64,000 nucleotides of DNA from Liopterus haemorrhoidalis (lineage: Eukaryota > Arthropoda > Insecta > Coleoptera > Dytiscidae), in the NCBI GenBank assembly GCA_963971575.1, contig OZ020611.1:223006260-223070259 (forward strand), in the 5' to 3' direction. Below the pieces are notes generated by a model that saw only the letters and a list, made by a program, of their open reading frames with translations, was not told the origin of the DNA and made no database searches. This document shows, one piece after another, positions 11,187 through 22,870 of this stretch. Every line of letters starts with the position of its first letter. The stretch's first letter is position 1. The position numbers and the translations under genes are program-made.

Positions 11187-11339
11187 AGTTTCTACTACCT
11201 ACCAGTCACTCGATGTAAATGCGCATGAATAATACGCGTTCGACCGTTCAAGAATACCGATAGGAGAACCGCATACGAAACATAGAGAGTTGCGTACACG
11301 AATGATTTCTAGAATTGGACCCGTGGTGCCTGGCAATGG

Positions 11340-12590
11340 TAAAACTAAAAACAATATTTATAAAAAGGCTCTCAGATAAGTAATCCTGTTCAGTTTGATC
11401 CTAACCTTACCCATGTTTATAGAATTATGTTCTGTTCTATCACTTAATTTCGAGATCTGTCGTAGGTTCTAAAAAAAATTGATCAAAAATAACGAATTGT
11501 TTCCTAGTGAATAGGTGGGGCAACTAGTTAATATGTATATAATTCAAAACTACTGCTTTGGCACAACGCCGAAAATCGTTTACTATATACTGGATACTAA
11601 ATATTGTCCTTATGACCCAGAATGGCAGTTCCTCTAATGTGTCCAATATGCATTAACCACAAAGTCAAGTGTGTGGTAGATGTCAGTAGGGTAGAGGAGA
11701 GAGATAGAGGTGGCTGTAGTGGATGTCGCGGCGACGTGCTGTATTGTCCCGGGGGATAATGAGCGGCCTGAGCTGTCCTGCACACCCGCGACACGTGATT
11801 TGACACGTGTGTGTTGACATCCTCTATACTCTATACTAGCTCTCTATGTGTGCGTGTGTTATGTGGCCGAGATCAAGTGTTATTATAGAGGTTATTACAG
11901 ATTTGTAGGGTTGGGATTTTGATTTTCATTATGGAGTTTTATTTTCATGACTGACTGTCTAACTGTAGACATTCTGAATATCATTTTAGTTCATAATAAA
12001 CTAGAAAAGTATACGATAAATCAGATAAAGCTGCTTCATCAAGAAATCAAAAGCAGATTTATCTTATTAATGATTCATCTTACTGCACGTTTGGATTGTT
12101 CTTCAAAACAAGATTTCTCTTTATAACTACGAAGATCAAGCTTTGCGAAAGTACAAAACGTTAGTTAGTTTTTAGTTATTAGTTTGTTTTGGAGTGCAAA
12201 GAATAGAAATTTTGTTTGTTTACTAAATGATTTTTATTTAAATAATTTGCATAACTGTTATTAAAATCTAAATTTCTTAAAAAAAAAAAAAATGAAACCG
12301 AACCCTTCAAAAAATTTCGGGGTGTTTCGGCTCTAAATAAATATGCAGGGTTCAGAAGCCAATCAGTGTAAGTCAACAAATATTGAACATGAGATAATTA
12401 AGTTTTAAAGTAAAAAAATACCAATGCATGTAAAGATATAGAAGAATATTTTTATTGATAGATAACATACAAATAAACTTAAGTACAAGATTGCTTTGTC
12501 AACTGAAAGTTTTAACAACAAAGGTTCTTGAACTAAGTAAGTCATTTTCAGAAAAAAATTTACTTACACTGTTTGGCTTCTGTACCTGTA
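11340..12590. other. No gene seen
   Basis: Includes a less AT-rich stretch near 11690-11880 with GACACGTG-type repeats and short GTGTG runs. No coding frame, splice-supported exon or RNA gene is convincing. Confidence 0.45.
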
Positions 12591-12706
12591 GTGTATAGAC
12601 TTATACTCTATCTCCGAAAGACTGATAGTAATAAAATTTATTATTTGTAAAAAGTTATTGTATTATCACACAGAAGCGGTAAAACAAAAGCGACAAAATA
12701 TGAATA

Positions 12707-13293
12707 CTGTCGATTCCGGTTAATTGGGACACATCGGAACTTAGGCATTTTGGCACAATTAAGCGGCTGCCCCAATTAAGCGAATTTCACATAAAATTAA
12801 ACAATGCATATTTTTCTTTCAATAATTTTATTTTATAAACTCTTGGACAAAACTATAAATTACATATAACCAAAAAATATAAACTTTTAAGAAAAATTAA
12901 AATAAAAATTCCAAAATAAAATAATAAATAGGTACATACAATTTAATTCAATGCAAAAATGCGTCAAGTGTAGTCTGTCTTTTGATTTGTAACATTTTAC
13001 TTCTACAAAACCAGCACAGGTATTCAGTGCGGATGTAGGGCTCCCTTCATTTCCTTCCTGCATAAAATAACGCTGTAACACGGCCATACATTTTTTTGCC
13101 TCCTGGTTGTGAATATGTGTAGCATTATATGTACTGTGATCTTAAATTTACTGTCCCAATTAAGCGGAATGTTGTCCCAATTAAACATGTAAATTTACTG
13201 TTGGTTCCTTGGTTTGGTTTCTGTTCTTTGAGATTTGGCCCAAATAAGCGGCTGCCCCAATTAAGCGGTGGCCCAATTAAGCGGAATCGTCTG
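12707..13293 (-). mobile_element. pogo/Tigger element, internally deleted
   Basis: The element is 587 bp flanked by TA at 12705-12706 and 13294-13295, the Tc1/mariner target. The inverted ends CTGTCGATTCCGGTTAATTG and (inverse) CAGACGATTCCGCTTAATTG are followed by tandem copies of the CCCAATTAAGCGG motif on both sides, a classic Tigger terminal arrangement. The minus strand retains only the last part of a transposase. Confidence 0.85.
12930..13087 (-). pseudogene. Tigger transposase C-terminal fragment
   Basis: The minus-strand frame starts with LQRYFMQEGNEGSPTSALN, then CAGFVEVKCYKSKDRLHLTHF. This fits the tail of Tigger/jerky-type transposases, which end in a short L-x-x-YFMQEG segment and a polar (K/R)QTTLxxF-like end. 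The DNA-binding CENP-B box and the DDE catalytic core are absent because of the internal deletion of the element. Confidence 0.7.
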
Positions 13294-13700
13294 TAGTTCG
13301 AAACGAAATATTGTTAAAAACAACCGAGTGTGCCGCACATATTATATGGGAATACGAACTAGGGTTAAACACAATGGACCATAAAAATTTGACCATAAAA
13401 TTTTGAGGAAAAATATGGTCACAGGGGTGTATTTAATGATATGATAAATATGGTCACAGGCGTGCGTTTAATAAAATGATAAATAGTAATATAGAAATAC
13501 ACAAAACCAATTTAAACGTGTTTAAAATGTGCACGCCACTGATAACTGCCTGACAAAATGATTTATTACTATCAGCCTTTCTGAGATAGAGTATAGTTAT
13601 TGCAACTTTTGTTAAAATATTTCCTTTGTTGCGAGATATTCATGAAACACTTAACAAAAGTAACATCAGTATACTGTCCATTCTGATAGACTAATCTGTA

Positions 13701-13939
13701 CAGTGGTGGCGCAGCGGGGGTCGGAGGGCTGCCCCTCAAATCTTGCTCTGGCCCCAAGTTGCCCCCCTTCCCCAGAATTGGTTGGAGAAAAATATATTTT
13801 CAAGATGAGGACCTTTTTTTTAGGTCATCACTTATATTTTCATGTGTAAACAATAAAAAAATATTTCCTGGCCCTCCAAATTTTACTCCAATTTTTTTTT
13901 GCCCCCCCCCCCCGATTTTAGGAGCTAGCGTTGCCACTG
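13701..13939. mobile_element. hAT MITE
   Basis: 239 bp with ends CAGTGGTGGCGCAGCGG and (inverse) CAGTGGCAACGCTAGC. The flanking 8-mers AATCTGTA (13693-13700) and AATTTGTA (13940-13947) match at seven of eight bases, as expected for an old hAT duplication. The inside is C- and T-rich with AGGACCTTTTTT units shared with 44010-44294. An open frame at 13759-13995 runs out of the element and is not a gene. Confidence 0.8.
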
Positions 13940-14040
13940 AATTTGTACCAGAAGTTGATCAAATTGAGATATTCATGTCCAAAGCCTCAATATGAAATTT
14001 CTTAAAAACCCGTTTAACCGAATTTGCTCTACATTTGCCA
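13940..14040. repeat. Family B fragment
   Basis: GTACCAGAAGTTGATCAA, then GAAATTTCTTAAAAACCCG and AATTTGCTCTAC match the segment that precedes the CAGA array in family B (compare 19350-19450). The array itself is absent here. Confidence 0.6.
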
Positions 14041-14789
14041 TTAAGGCGGCGCACAACCCTGTAGTTCTCAATAGTTTCTTATACAAAACTAATAATCGGA
14101 AATAAAATTAATAACAATCTATACATCAAAATTTGCAGCGAATTTTTATCTATCTAATAGTATATTTTAAATTGCAGAAATAACTGTTATGTAATTGTAA
14201 ATAAGCAAATTGCATTATAGACGCCATCTTGTAAACCAAAGGACTCATATTTACGTACGATGCGGCAAATTGTAGCTAAAGCTTCATTCTACAAATAAAT
14301 TATAGCTATTTTGTTCTATTACGAAAATTACTTAAAGTTATTGTACTTGGTAGTCTCTATTTGCCGCCATATTGAATCTGCCACGGTTCTCAAAATAGGT
14401 TATGGGTAAAAACGATTTAATTTTTGTGAAGAATACGTGTACCAAGTGGCATTCCATTATCATCAAGTATAATATTTTTCGACGAGGGTTCTAAACTCTA
14501 AGTAATCAAATCGAAAAAAATGTTGACGTATTATTTGAACATTTCTACCCAAAACTATATTAATATAAAAGTTATTTGAAACCCATAAATAGATTTAAAA
14601 AATTACAGAACAATGTTGCTTATGTCTATTATTAAGTTATTGAGCGATAATATTTTTACAATAAATGTTTGTGCAATTAAAAATATCTTATTAAATAAAT
14701 AAAAATTCAGTGCAAAATTTGATGTCTAGATTGATACTAATTTTATTTCAGATTGTTAGTTTTGTATAAGAAATTGGTAACCTCTAGGG

Positions 14790-15884
14790 CAGCGGTTCTC
14801 AAACTTTTTGAGCTGCGGAGCCCTCCAAAGGCATACAAATTTCCGCGGAACCCCACTGGTTCACTAATTATGTGTATATGCCACTCGACGATACCTAACA
14901 TCGAAGAGTAGATATATTTATATATATATTTAAAGAATTAAATTATTTGTACTTCAATAAAATCATTTATTTATCAGAAAATAATTGCAAAATATTATAA
15001 AAAACAAACATTTTTAGTGGGATGCATGGGCTTGTTTCCTATTTTTACATAATTCTTTTATGTCTGGCTTTATAGAGGACAGTTGAATCCTCATACCAGC
15101 TTCTGCATCGAGTCTGTTGCGGTATTTTGTTTTTGTTGCAGCATACGAAGAAAATCCAGATTCGCAAAGATAAGTCGTAGCGAAAGGAAGAAGTATTTTA
15201 ACAGCTTTCATTGATAAATCTGCATATTCTTCTCTCAAAGGGCACCAAAATTCTGGCAAAGATAGTTTTTCAAATATGGCCTGTAGTGAGGAATCTGAAA
15301 TCATATGTCAATGAAAATTTCGTACTCCTTAGCTGTGAATTTTTCTGGTCTTTTCTGAACTATGAATGGGTTTCTAATCCATGTATAATTTTTAAACTTT
15401 TTATTCTCTTCATCTGGAAAATATTGTTTGACCGAGTTTAGAATATCTTCCAAATGTTGACAAATTTCATCATACAACATAATAAGGTCACTTGCATCAA
15501 TGTCTCTATTAATTTCATCGCAGAAATCTTTAAATATTGTGAAGCTATCTAGCTCACGAGCAGTCAAACTCAACTAGTCTTTCTGGACCGGAACAAAAAC
15601 TCAAATCGTAAAAACTAATTGAACAATTGAAGAACTTACTTACTGTTTTTATCGAATAGGCGAGTGCACTATATTGAGTTAACCGTTACAGATTTTTTTA
15701 GTTCATTAATTAAATAAATCTAAACTTTTCAGAGCAACAAATTAACTTTATGTAAATTAATAATAATTATAATTTTTTGTTAATATATTTAATTTTTAGC
15801 GGATTTATATTTATAATTCACGGAGCCCTTTGAGGTAGCTCGCGGAACCCCAGAGCTCCGCGGAGCACACTTTGAGAACCGCTG
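14790..15884 (-). mobile_element. hAT element carrying a degenerate transposase
   Basis: 1,095 bp with inverted ends CAGCGGTTCTCAAAC(TTTTTGAG) and the reverse complement of (TTTGA)GAACCGCTG. Subterminal motifs GCGGAGCCC and GCGGAACCCC appear on both sides. The target duplication CTCTAGGG is perfect at 14782-14789 and 15885-15892. It carries a broken transposase on the minus strand. Confidence 0.92.
15014..15573 (-). pseudogene. hAT transposase, C-terminal part, frameshifted
   Basis: Two minus-strand frames join near 15301. The upstream one (15301-15573) begins MSLTARELDSFTIFKD and ends at EYEIFIDI. The downstream one (15014-15304) reads LPEFWCPLREEYADLSMKAV, then LLPFATTYLCESGFSSYAAT and KTKYRNRLD. 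That FATTYLCESGFS...KTKYRNRLD block is the C-terminal dimerisation region of ZBED/SCAND3-like hAT transposases. The BED zinc finger and most of the catalytic core are missing. Confidence 0.88.
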
Positions 15885-15909
15885 CTCTAGGGGTTATACG
15901 CAGCCTTAA

Positions 15910-16540
15910 GGAAGAGGTTGAAATTGTAAAAAGATTTCGCACCACTGCTATAGCCTACTAAGCCTTGTTGTAAACCCGCCACTGTTTATAAGGTTTATTT
16001 AATATTGAGTGAAATATAGCCATTTTATCATTTCCTCAGCAATAAAACCATAATTTCCTCGAAACTAATTACAAGCTATAATAGTCTACATACTCATACA
16101 TGAGGCATTGTCTTGAGCAGCGGCGAGTGGACTAGTCCACAGGTGTTGTAAGGATATGCTCGCACGCTGCGACAAATTGTTTGTGTAATTTCCACTTCCG
16201 GTTAATGAAGATATACACATGTCGAGGTGAGGTTTTTTAAATAAAACATACATGTGTACATTTAAATACAAATTAACCGAGCTGACGTTTTTAGAATATG
16301 GAGAGGAAATGTATTCTAATTGAAATTATGTTATAATGCATGTTTAATAAGGTAAAAGGAATTGATACGGGAGAAAAAGTTGATATTACCATAATAGTTT
16401 TTCACTATTTTTAACTTGGGAAATAGGTTTATAATTTATAAAATTTTATCATTAATTATAGTAATATGACAACCAGTGGCGACCAGTGAAATTTTTAGGT
16501 AAGGCTATATTGGGGTAGGGGCTATCTGGTCACTTTATTA
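15910..16540. other. No gene seen
   Basis: AT-rich sequence. A CAGTGGCGACCAGTGAA motif near 16475 looks like a lone hAT end without a partner. Confidence 0.4.
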
Positions 16541-17590
16541 AAAAATTGATGTGAAGTGTGAATTTTCAGGGTTTCGCAGATATTTAGTAACTGAATGATT
16601 ATTTGGGATGCCAAAACAAATTTTTATGTCAAAATATTTTTTTATGAATTTTAATTCGAATGCCTAATACCATTATTTAATTTTCTAAATATGTGCAGTA
16701 TTTTTTTTATATAGCAAGGTTCATTAAGATTTTGTAAATTGCGCCTATGGCTTCCATTGGTTGCTTAAATCATAAGCCCCGTCCTCTGATTTCGTATACA
16801 TTCAAACATAGAATTAAATTATAATTTCAACACTTTCCACTGGTTATTAAATTTACGCTTTTAAAAATTAAATGCAACATTTGCCAAAATATAACTAGAA
16901 TTTGAAAAAATAATTTAAACAAAATAAAAATGCAAAAAAAAAAACAAAAAATTATTTTATCTCCTCTCGCAGGGTTCGAACTGATTTAGTTGGGTGATAT
17001 GCCAGTGCCATAACCATTACACCAGGATACATCTACCAATCTAGCGTGTTACATAAGTATAAAATGTGTACATTATTAGCAAAAAAAAACACAAAAAATG
17101 TGTTTTCCAAAAACATTATCTGATCAAAAATTCCTGTTGCACTATTCCGGTTCACACTAATGTACATTATTTAGAATTTTTTCAGATTTTTAGTTTAAAC
17201 CATCTGGGCTACAGGGTGTGGGACAAAATTTTTTTGCACAATTTTGGCAAAAATCGCTTCAAAATAATTTATTTTGTAAAAATAAAAATTTGATCGTTAA
17301 TCCACGTACCAAGGGCTTTCATATGATACCCTACTCAGAATTTAAAAAATATATATTTTTTTTCGATGAGCACATACTTGTTAATATCTTTAGGAGGATA
17401 TGTTTTTTAGATGTTTTAGTATTTTTCCTATGTGCGGGTCAAAGAGTTGTATAAGCATGCCAAATTTCAACGCGCTAGGTTTAGCCGTTTGGCTACAATT
17501 TTTACCGAACAGACAGACAGGCAGACAGACAGACAGACGACAAAATGACGGTATAAGGGTTTTTTGGTCATACCTACAAAACCCTAAAAA
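16541..17590 (+). repeat. Family A dispersed element, copy A1
   Basis: Near-complete copy. It begins AAAAATTGATGTGAAGTGTG with a hairpin-forming stem, though the CACACATTTC stretch is shortened in this copy. It continues through CCTAATACCATTATTT and the AAATGCAAAAAA run, then a tRNA-like cassette at about 16965-17040, then CTGATCAAAAATTCCTGTTG, a GGGCTACAGGGTGTGGGAC segment, and GCCGTTTGGCTACAATTTTT. A short CAGA array (17509-17540) follows. The end is ATAAGGGTTTTTTGGTC...AAAACCCTAAAAA, which folds as a hairpin. Short frames inside are not genes. Confidence 0.85.
16965..17045 (-). repeat. tRNA-like cassette of type I within A1
   Basis: On the minus strand the A box reads TGGTGTAATGG followed by TTATGGCAC, and the B box reads AGTTCGAACCC. 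The spacing is tRNA-like, but the acceptor arm does not close convincingly. It is best read as a tRNA-derived module with a potential internal Pol III promoter. The same type is in copy A3 at 34433-34505. Confidence 0.65.
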
Positions 17591-17599
17591 TGGTGGGAA

Positions 17600-18990
17600 G
17601 AAACCGAAGGAATAGTTCTGAAGAACTAGGTTTTGTTTTAATTAAAGAAAATGAAAGAAAATATAGGGCGTTATGCAAAATTTGCAATGAATCTTTTCGT
17701 TATTTAATATCGTGAAATTTAATGTATTTTGTTATTAAAAAAATTAGACTGAATTTTTTAAAGAAAAATTTTTTTTATTTTTCATATTAATATTTACTAA
17801 TTTGTATGTAACACCTGTATAATGATGCAAATTCGATTTTTATTAATATGTATATTGGATTGTCCTAATTTTATATACTTACTTTTTCATTTAAAATCGT
17901 TTCATTAAAATTTTATTATTTATAAAAATGTATTGATAATGAGGTTCTGTAATTCAAAACAAGTGCGTATATCTACATCATTGTTTACATTGTTTACGTT
18001 GTTTACATTGTTTACAAGAGTTTTGTGTTTACTTTACATCAATTGTTTACGCGTCAACAATGAGGTAACTTACATCATGTAACTTACGCGCCCATCACTG
18101 CTGGTAGCACACCGTTGCTCGAAATGAATGTAATTTTTAGATCGCAATAGAAAAAACGGTTTCACGAAAAAAAAATCGCTACTGACAACAAAATTACTAT
18201 AGCGAGTTCAAACTTATACTGAAGGCGTATCACATGTTCACCTGCTGCTCCTCCAAGTCCCGCGTCCCAAATGTTGCCAGAGAAAACGCTATGTTGCCAG
18301 TCCGGTTACTTAATTACACACCTCGTATTTCATACTTTTTCCTTTTATTTAATGAAACTGAAACTTCTACCTTAAAATTCCATCATTGAGAAAATCCTTT
18401 ATTTTATCGTTTTCCCTTTCATTCCTCGATTATAAATGGCAGCGAAAATTTCATTCATATTCTGACATTGAAGTGTACATTTTTAATAACTGGAATATCC
18501 CGTGGTAAAATTAATTTCCACATTTCTCTGCGGAGTGTACCTGTCACTAGATCGTAATGAATGTTGAAGTTGGAAGACGAATTGACAAATGAATATTAAA
18601 CTTCGTATCGACAGCTACGAAACGCGTTGCCTGCACTACGTGTACATCGACGTGTATCCAACAAAATAAATAATTGCCAAGAAAAATATTTTATAAGTGT
18701 GAAATTTTACCATCGGATCAATGGGGACTGATTGTCATAGTATTTTCATACTATAAACGTTAAATTAGGGACCATAAGCTAAATTAAACACATTTAAGGT
18801 CCATTAGAGTTCGTTAAATTTTTTTGCGCACAGCAATGATGGCTATTTGCTCCTAACACAGCCAGTGGCGTAGTAACTTCAAACTGTGCTGCTGTGCAGA
18901 AACATTTTATGCACCCTAGGATTGGTAATACTTAATTAAATTACGATATTAATTGAAGAACATTTTAGAAAATCAACAATATAACAAAAA
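17600..18990. other. No gene seen
   Basis: Holds a cluster of four to five ATTGTTTAC-type units at 17980-18055, GTTGCCAG motifs near 18275-18300 and a lone hAT-like end CAGTGGCGTAGTAAC at 18863. No coding sequence is supported. Confidence 0.45.
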
Positions 18991-18994
18991 AAAA

Positions 18995-20200
<1,206 letters not shown>

Positions 20201-20239
20201 TAATCCTATTCTAAGTATCTATTTTAAAAATAGAAATTA

Positions 20240-20588
20240 ACAATATACATGCCAATAACAGTTTACTGAAGAAGAAAATATAGTTATCGAAACAGGTCTA
20301 TTCAATCATTTGAATTTTTATTTAAATAAGACCTTTTTCCTGAAAAAAATCCCAAATTAACAAATTCTCAAGGTTGAAAATGAAGAAAATATAAGATTTC
20401 ATCAAGGTGACAGGGGTCCTTTCAACTATTCAGACATGTTGTTTCCCGCTGAATTGGAGTTACAACATGGGGTGGACGCCAAAATATTTTACAACAAACT
20501 ACAGAAATTAACTAAAAGGATGGCAGCCAACAAGAATCACATTAATTTTCTTATTAGATGTAAACATAATAGGGTTTTATGTATATTT
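20240..20588 (+). pseudogene. Possible Penelope-like element N-terminal fragment
   Basis: Between the two opposed family B copies, a frame from 20436 reads MLFPAELELQHGVDAKIFYN, then LTKRMAANKNHINFLIRCKH and NRVL. The basic NKNHINFLIRCKHNRVLPKF-like block resembles the conserved start of Penelope-like polyproteins (FLIRCRDNGVIPKF type). The frame runs into family B at 20588, so its remaining residues are not original. The motif match is short, so the call is moderate. Confidence 0.5.
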
Positions 20589-20735
20589 TTACCGACCGCC
20601 AACATATATAAGGGAGGTATTGTGATCATACCGATTTTGACATTTCGAGATTTCGATGGATCTCCACGAATTGAGGTCCCTACATAACGTTTTGACTATT
20701 TTTAGCATGATGTCTGTCGGTCTGTCTGTCCGTCG

Positions 20736-20785
<50 letters not shown>

Positions 20786-21265
20786 CCGTCTGTCCGCTTG
20801 TGTACACGTGCAGAGCAAATTCGGCTGAAAGGATTTTTATTAAACTTCATATTTAAGCTTCTGCCATCAATGGCACGAGTTGATCAACTTTTGGTAAAAA
20901 TCGGTTGACTAAAAATGGGAGTTTACTCGTTTCGATTTTAAGATTTTTGTAAATATATCACAACAGAAAAATATTTCGAAAAAATTTATTGATCAAAAGT
21001 TGCTATAAAAGCAATAACTAATAACTTTTAATTGAGACGTTTTTTGATAAAACGAAAAATTTCGAATAATTTCTGTAAAATTTTTCGAAATTTTTTCTAA
21101 GTCTGATTTTTTCATACTTATAAGTAACGTTTCCATGGTCATGATAAATAATATCTCTGTTAGAAAATATTAGGCCAAGTTATTTTTACTCTGCTGCTAA
21201 AATGTATTTTATATAAGTACTTTACGATGGCGGTCAGTCCTGTGGTGGCCACAGCTGATTTTTTC
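20589..21265 (-). repeat. Family B dispersed element, copy B2, inverted relative to B1
   Basis: Starts TTACCGACCGCCAACATATA and contains GATGGATCTCCACGAATTGA, a GTCY array at 20710-20801, GTACACGTGCAGAGCAAATT and the GGTCATGATAAATAAT block. It ends GTGGCCACAGCTGAT. It is the reverse complement in layout of B1, so B1 and B2 form an opposed pair around 20200-20588. Confidence 0.85.
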
Positions 21266-21567
21266 ATACTTATATGTATGTAACGTTTCCATGGTCATGA
21301 TAAATAATATCTCTGTTAGAAAATATTAGGCCAAGTTATTTCTAGTCTGCTGCTAGAATGTATTTTATATAAGTACTTTATGATGGCGGTCGGTCCTGTG
21401 GTGGCCACAGCTGATTTTTTCATACTTATATGTAACGTTTCTATGGTCATGATAAATAATATCTCTGTTAGAAAATATTAGGCCAAGTTATTTCTACTCT
21501 GCTGCTAGAATCTATTTTATATAAGTACTTTATGATGGCGGTCGGTCCTGTGGAGGCCACAGCTGAT
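21105..21567. repeat. Tandem triplication of the family B terminal segment
   Basis: A unit of about 150-155 bp from CTGATTTTTTCATACTTATA to GGTGGCCACAG occurs three times in a row (about 21105-21265, 21266-21420, 21421-21567). The copies differ by a few substitutions and a small TATG insertion. Confidence 0.9.
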
Positions 21568-21644
21568 TTTTTTATATATATATTTTCATTAAATACATAT
21601 TTATTCATATTTATTCCGGGCTGTATTTTTTGAACTCTCTATAC

Positions 21645-21860
21645 ATTTCCTATATGTGGGTCAAAGAGTTGTACAAGCGTGCCAAATTTCAACTTTCTAT
21701 GTTCAGCCGTTTGGCTACAATTTCTACCGCACAGACAGACAGACAGACAAGCAGGCAGGTAGGCAGACAGCCAGACATACATACAGACAGATCGGACAGA
21801 CCCATGAGGGACGATATAAGGTTTTTTTTTGTAGTCATATCTACAAAACACACCAATATT
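21645..21860 (+). repeat. Family A 3'-part fragment
   Basis: ATGTGGGTCAAAGAGTTGTA, GCCAAATTTCAAC, GCCGTTTGGCTACAATTT, a degenerate CAGA array (21731-21797) and a diverged ATATAAGGTTTTT/TACAAAACACA end. It is a decayed partial copy. Open frames across it are repeat translation. Confidence 0.75.
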
Positions 21861-21991
21861 ATTATGTTATTCAACAAAGAAATTAAATTAAAACCAACAA
21901 AAAATATCATAGTTGTCTTGATATACATACTGCAATATTGACTTCAGTAAAAGACTATACAAAATGTCTATGTAATCCCATGTCCCCTGTT

Positions 21992-22160
21992 TCATGTTGT
22001 GATAGAGCGCGTAATTGTCGGGGGCGGGACGACAACCTCTGCCGGTGACACGTTCAATCCGGTCCTGTCCAACATCCAGTATCCCTTGTCCAGGATATCT
22101 GCCACCTCCGCAAAGGCATCAAGTTGTGTGTAGGATTTTGTTTTCTTCAAACCTACTGAC
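21992..22160 (-). other. Less AT-rich open stretch, unassigned
   Basis: A minus-strand frame, KSYTQLDAFAEVADILDKGY then WMLDRTGLNVSPAEVVVPPP and TITRSITT, ends at a stop at 21992. The composition is more balanced than the surroundings. A possible splice acceptor (TTGTCAG/TAGG) lies just upstream. I recognise no family. It may be a decayed transposon piece or a stray terminal exon. Confidence 0.25.
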
Positions 22161-22261
22161 AATATTTTTATGTTGGATAGAATAGGATTACTGTCATTTA
22201 AAAATTTAACTGATACAATGACATCTAAGTGGTGCATAGATCAGAGAATTTATGGACAGAA

Positions 22262-22500
22262 GCATTGGTCTACCCCAATTGTTTCCATCCCTCTTTATTT
22301 TAGCCACCTATTTGCCAGGATTTCTCCTGTTTTATTTATATTATCTTCCCAGCATATGCCTTGTCTTCCATACATTATCTTTTACTTTTTGGACAACACT
22401 TCCACTATCTCGTGTATCTCATTACATGGTCAGCCCATTTTGATTTCAGATTTTCTGCATTGTTTGGGCATCTCTAATGCCAGTTTATACTTCTGATGTC
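22262..22500 (-). pseudogene. Non-LTR retrotransposon C-terminal tail, degenerate
   Basis: The minus strand gives NLKSKWADHVMRYT and, after shifts, GRQGICWEDNINKTGEILAN. This has the order of the tail seen in many insect LINEs (SLKWKWAGHVaR...GRPxxRWeDDIrK.aG..W). It is heavily mutated, so only the general class is supported. Confidence 0.5.
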
Positions 22501-22589
22501 TATTTGTTAGTTTTACTGCTTCCGGTTTTTCGATATCCAATAATTTGAAGAGAGCTAAGGATTTGGTGTAATATTTTGTATATAAAATG

Positions 22590-22870
22590 GAATGATAGAA
22601 CAAAGCCAGTTGAGGTGGTATGGATATGTGTGTGGAATAAGGGACCATAAAAGAGAAACTGAAATGGTTTTTGAAGCAAGAATTCCTAAAAGAAAGTTCA
22701 GAGGAAGACCAAGAAGAACGTGGCAAGATGGAATTCAAGAGCGACACCAAGCAGAGGGATGAAAAGGGAAAAACATGACTATGACACAAGATAGTAAGAA
22801 GTGGCAAGAAATATGGATATAATACATCAACAGCCTGACACCGAATGGTAAAAAGGCTTTAGAATTAAGT
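22590..22870 (+). pseudogene. Non-LTR retrotransposon C-terminal tail
   Basis: The plus strand reads SQLRWYGYVCGIRDHKRETE, then IPKRKFRGRPRRTWQDGIQE and DSKKWQEIWI. LRWYGHV...RGRPRrTWxD and a final KWxxiW block are the standard end of insect LINE reverse transcriptase ORFs. Stops (for example after HQAEG) and a missing upstream reverse transcriptase domain show it is a relic. It lies opposite the relic at 22262-22500. Confidence 0.8.

Larger units (their letters stand above)
8505..11340. mobile_element. Inverted-repeat-bounded segment containing the reverse transcriptase ORF
   Basis: The sequence from about 8508 (GGCGCTTGGGGTGCAATTCT) is matched imperfectly by the reverse complement of the stretch ending near 11332 (GGCACCACGGGTCCAATTCT). 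Both continue with TTCGTATGCG and a TCGAACG block over roughly 100 bp. No target duplication was found. The simplest reading is a non-autonomous DNA element that entered the Helitron and later received a 5'-truncated LINE. The repeats are diverged, so the call is tentative. Confidence 0.4.
12599..13605. mobile_element. Non-autonomous inverted-repeat element, split by a Tigger relic
   Basis: 12601-12645 (TATACTCTATCTCCGAAAGA, then CTGATAGTAATAAA) is the inverse of 13560-13603. The right half, from about 13447 (GGTCACAGGCGTGCGT), recurs almost unchanged at 62399-62551, which shows this is a dispersed family. A Tigger-derived element sits inside at a TA dinucleotide. No transposase of its own is visible. 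Confidence 0.7.
14045..15905. mobile_element. TTAA-flanked MITE, copy 1, split by a hAT
   Basis: Bounded by TTAA at 14041-14044 and 15906-15909. The ends are long inverted repeats: GGCGGCGCACAACCCTGTAG at the left, and the inverse of GGCTGCGTATAACCCCTAGA at the right. They continue for roughly 120 bp through TTATACAAAACTAA and ATCTAGACATCAAA. Copy 2 is at 24300-25360. TTAA targeting suggests mobilisation by a piggyBac-type transposase, although the ends do not start with CCC. The hAT at 14790-15884 interrupts the right arm. Confidence 0.8.

Noticed and set aside
16965..17045. tRNA gene inside family A copy A1
   Set aside because: A and B boxes fit, but the arms do not pair as a cloverleaf and the piece sits inside a multicopy element with other cassette types elsewhere.
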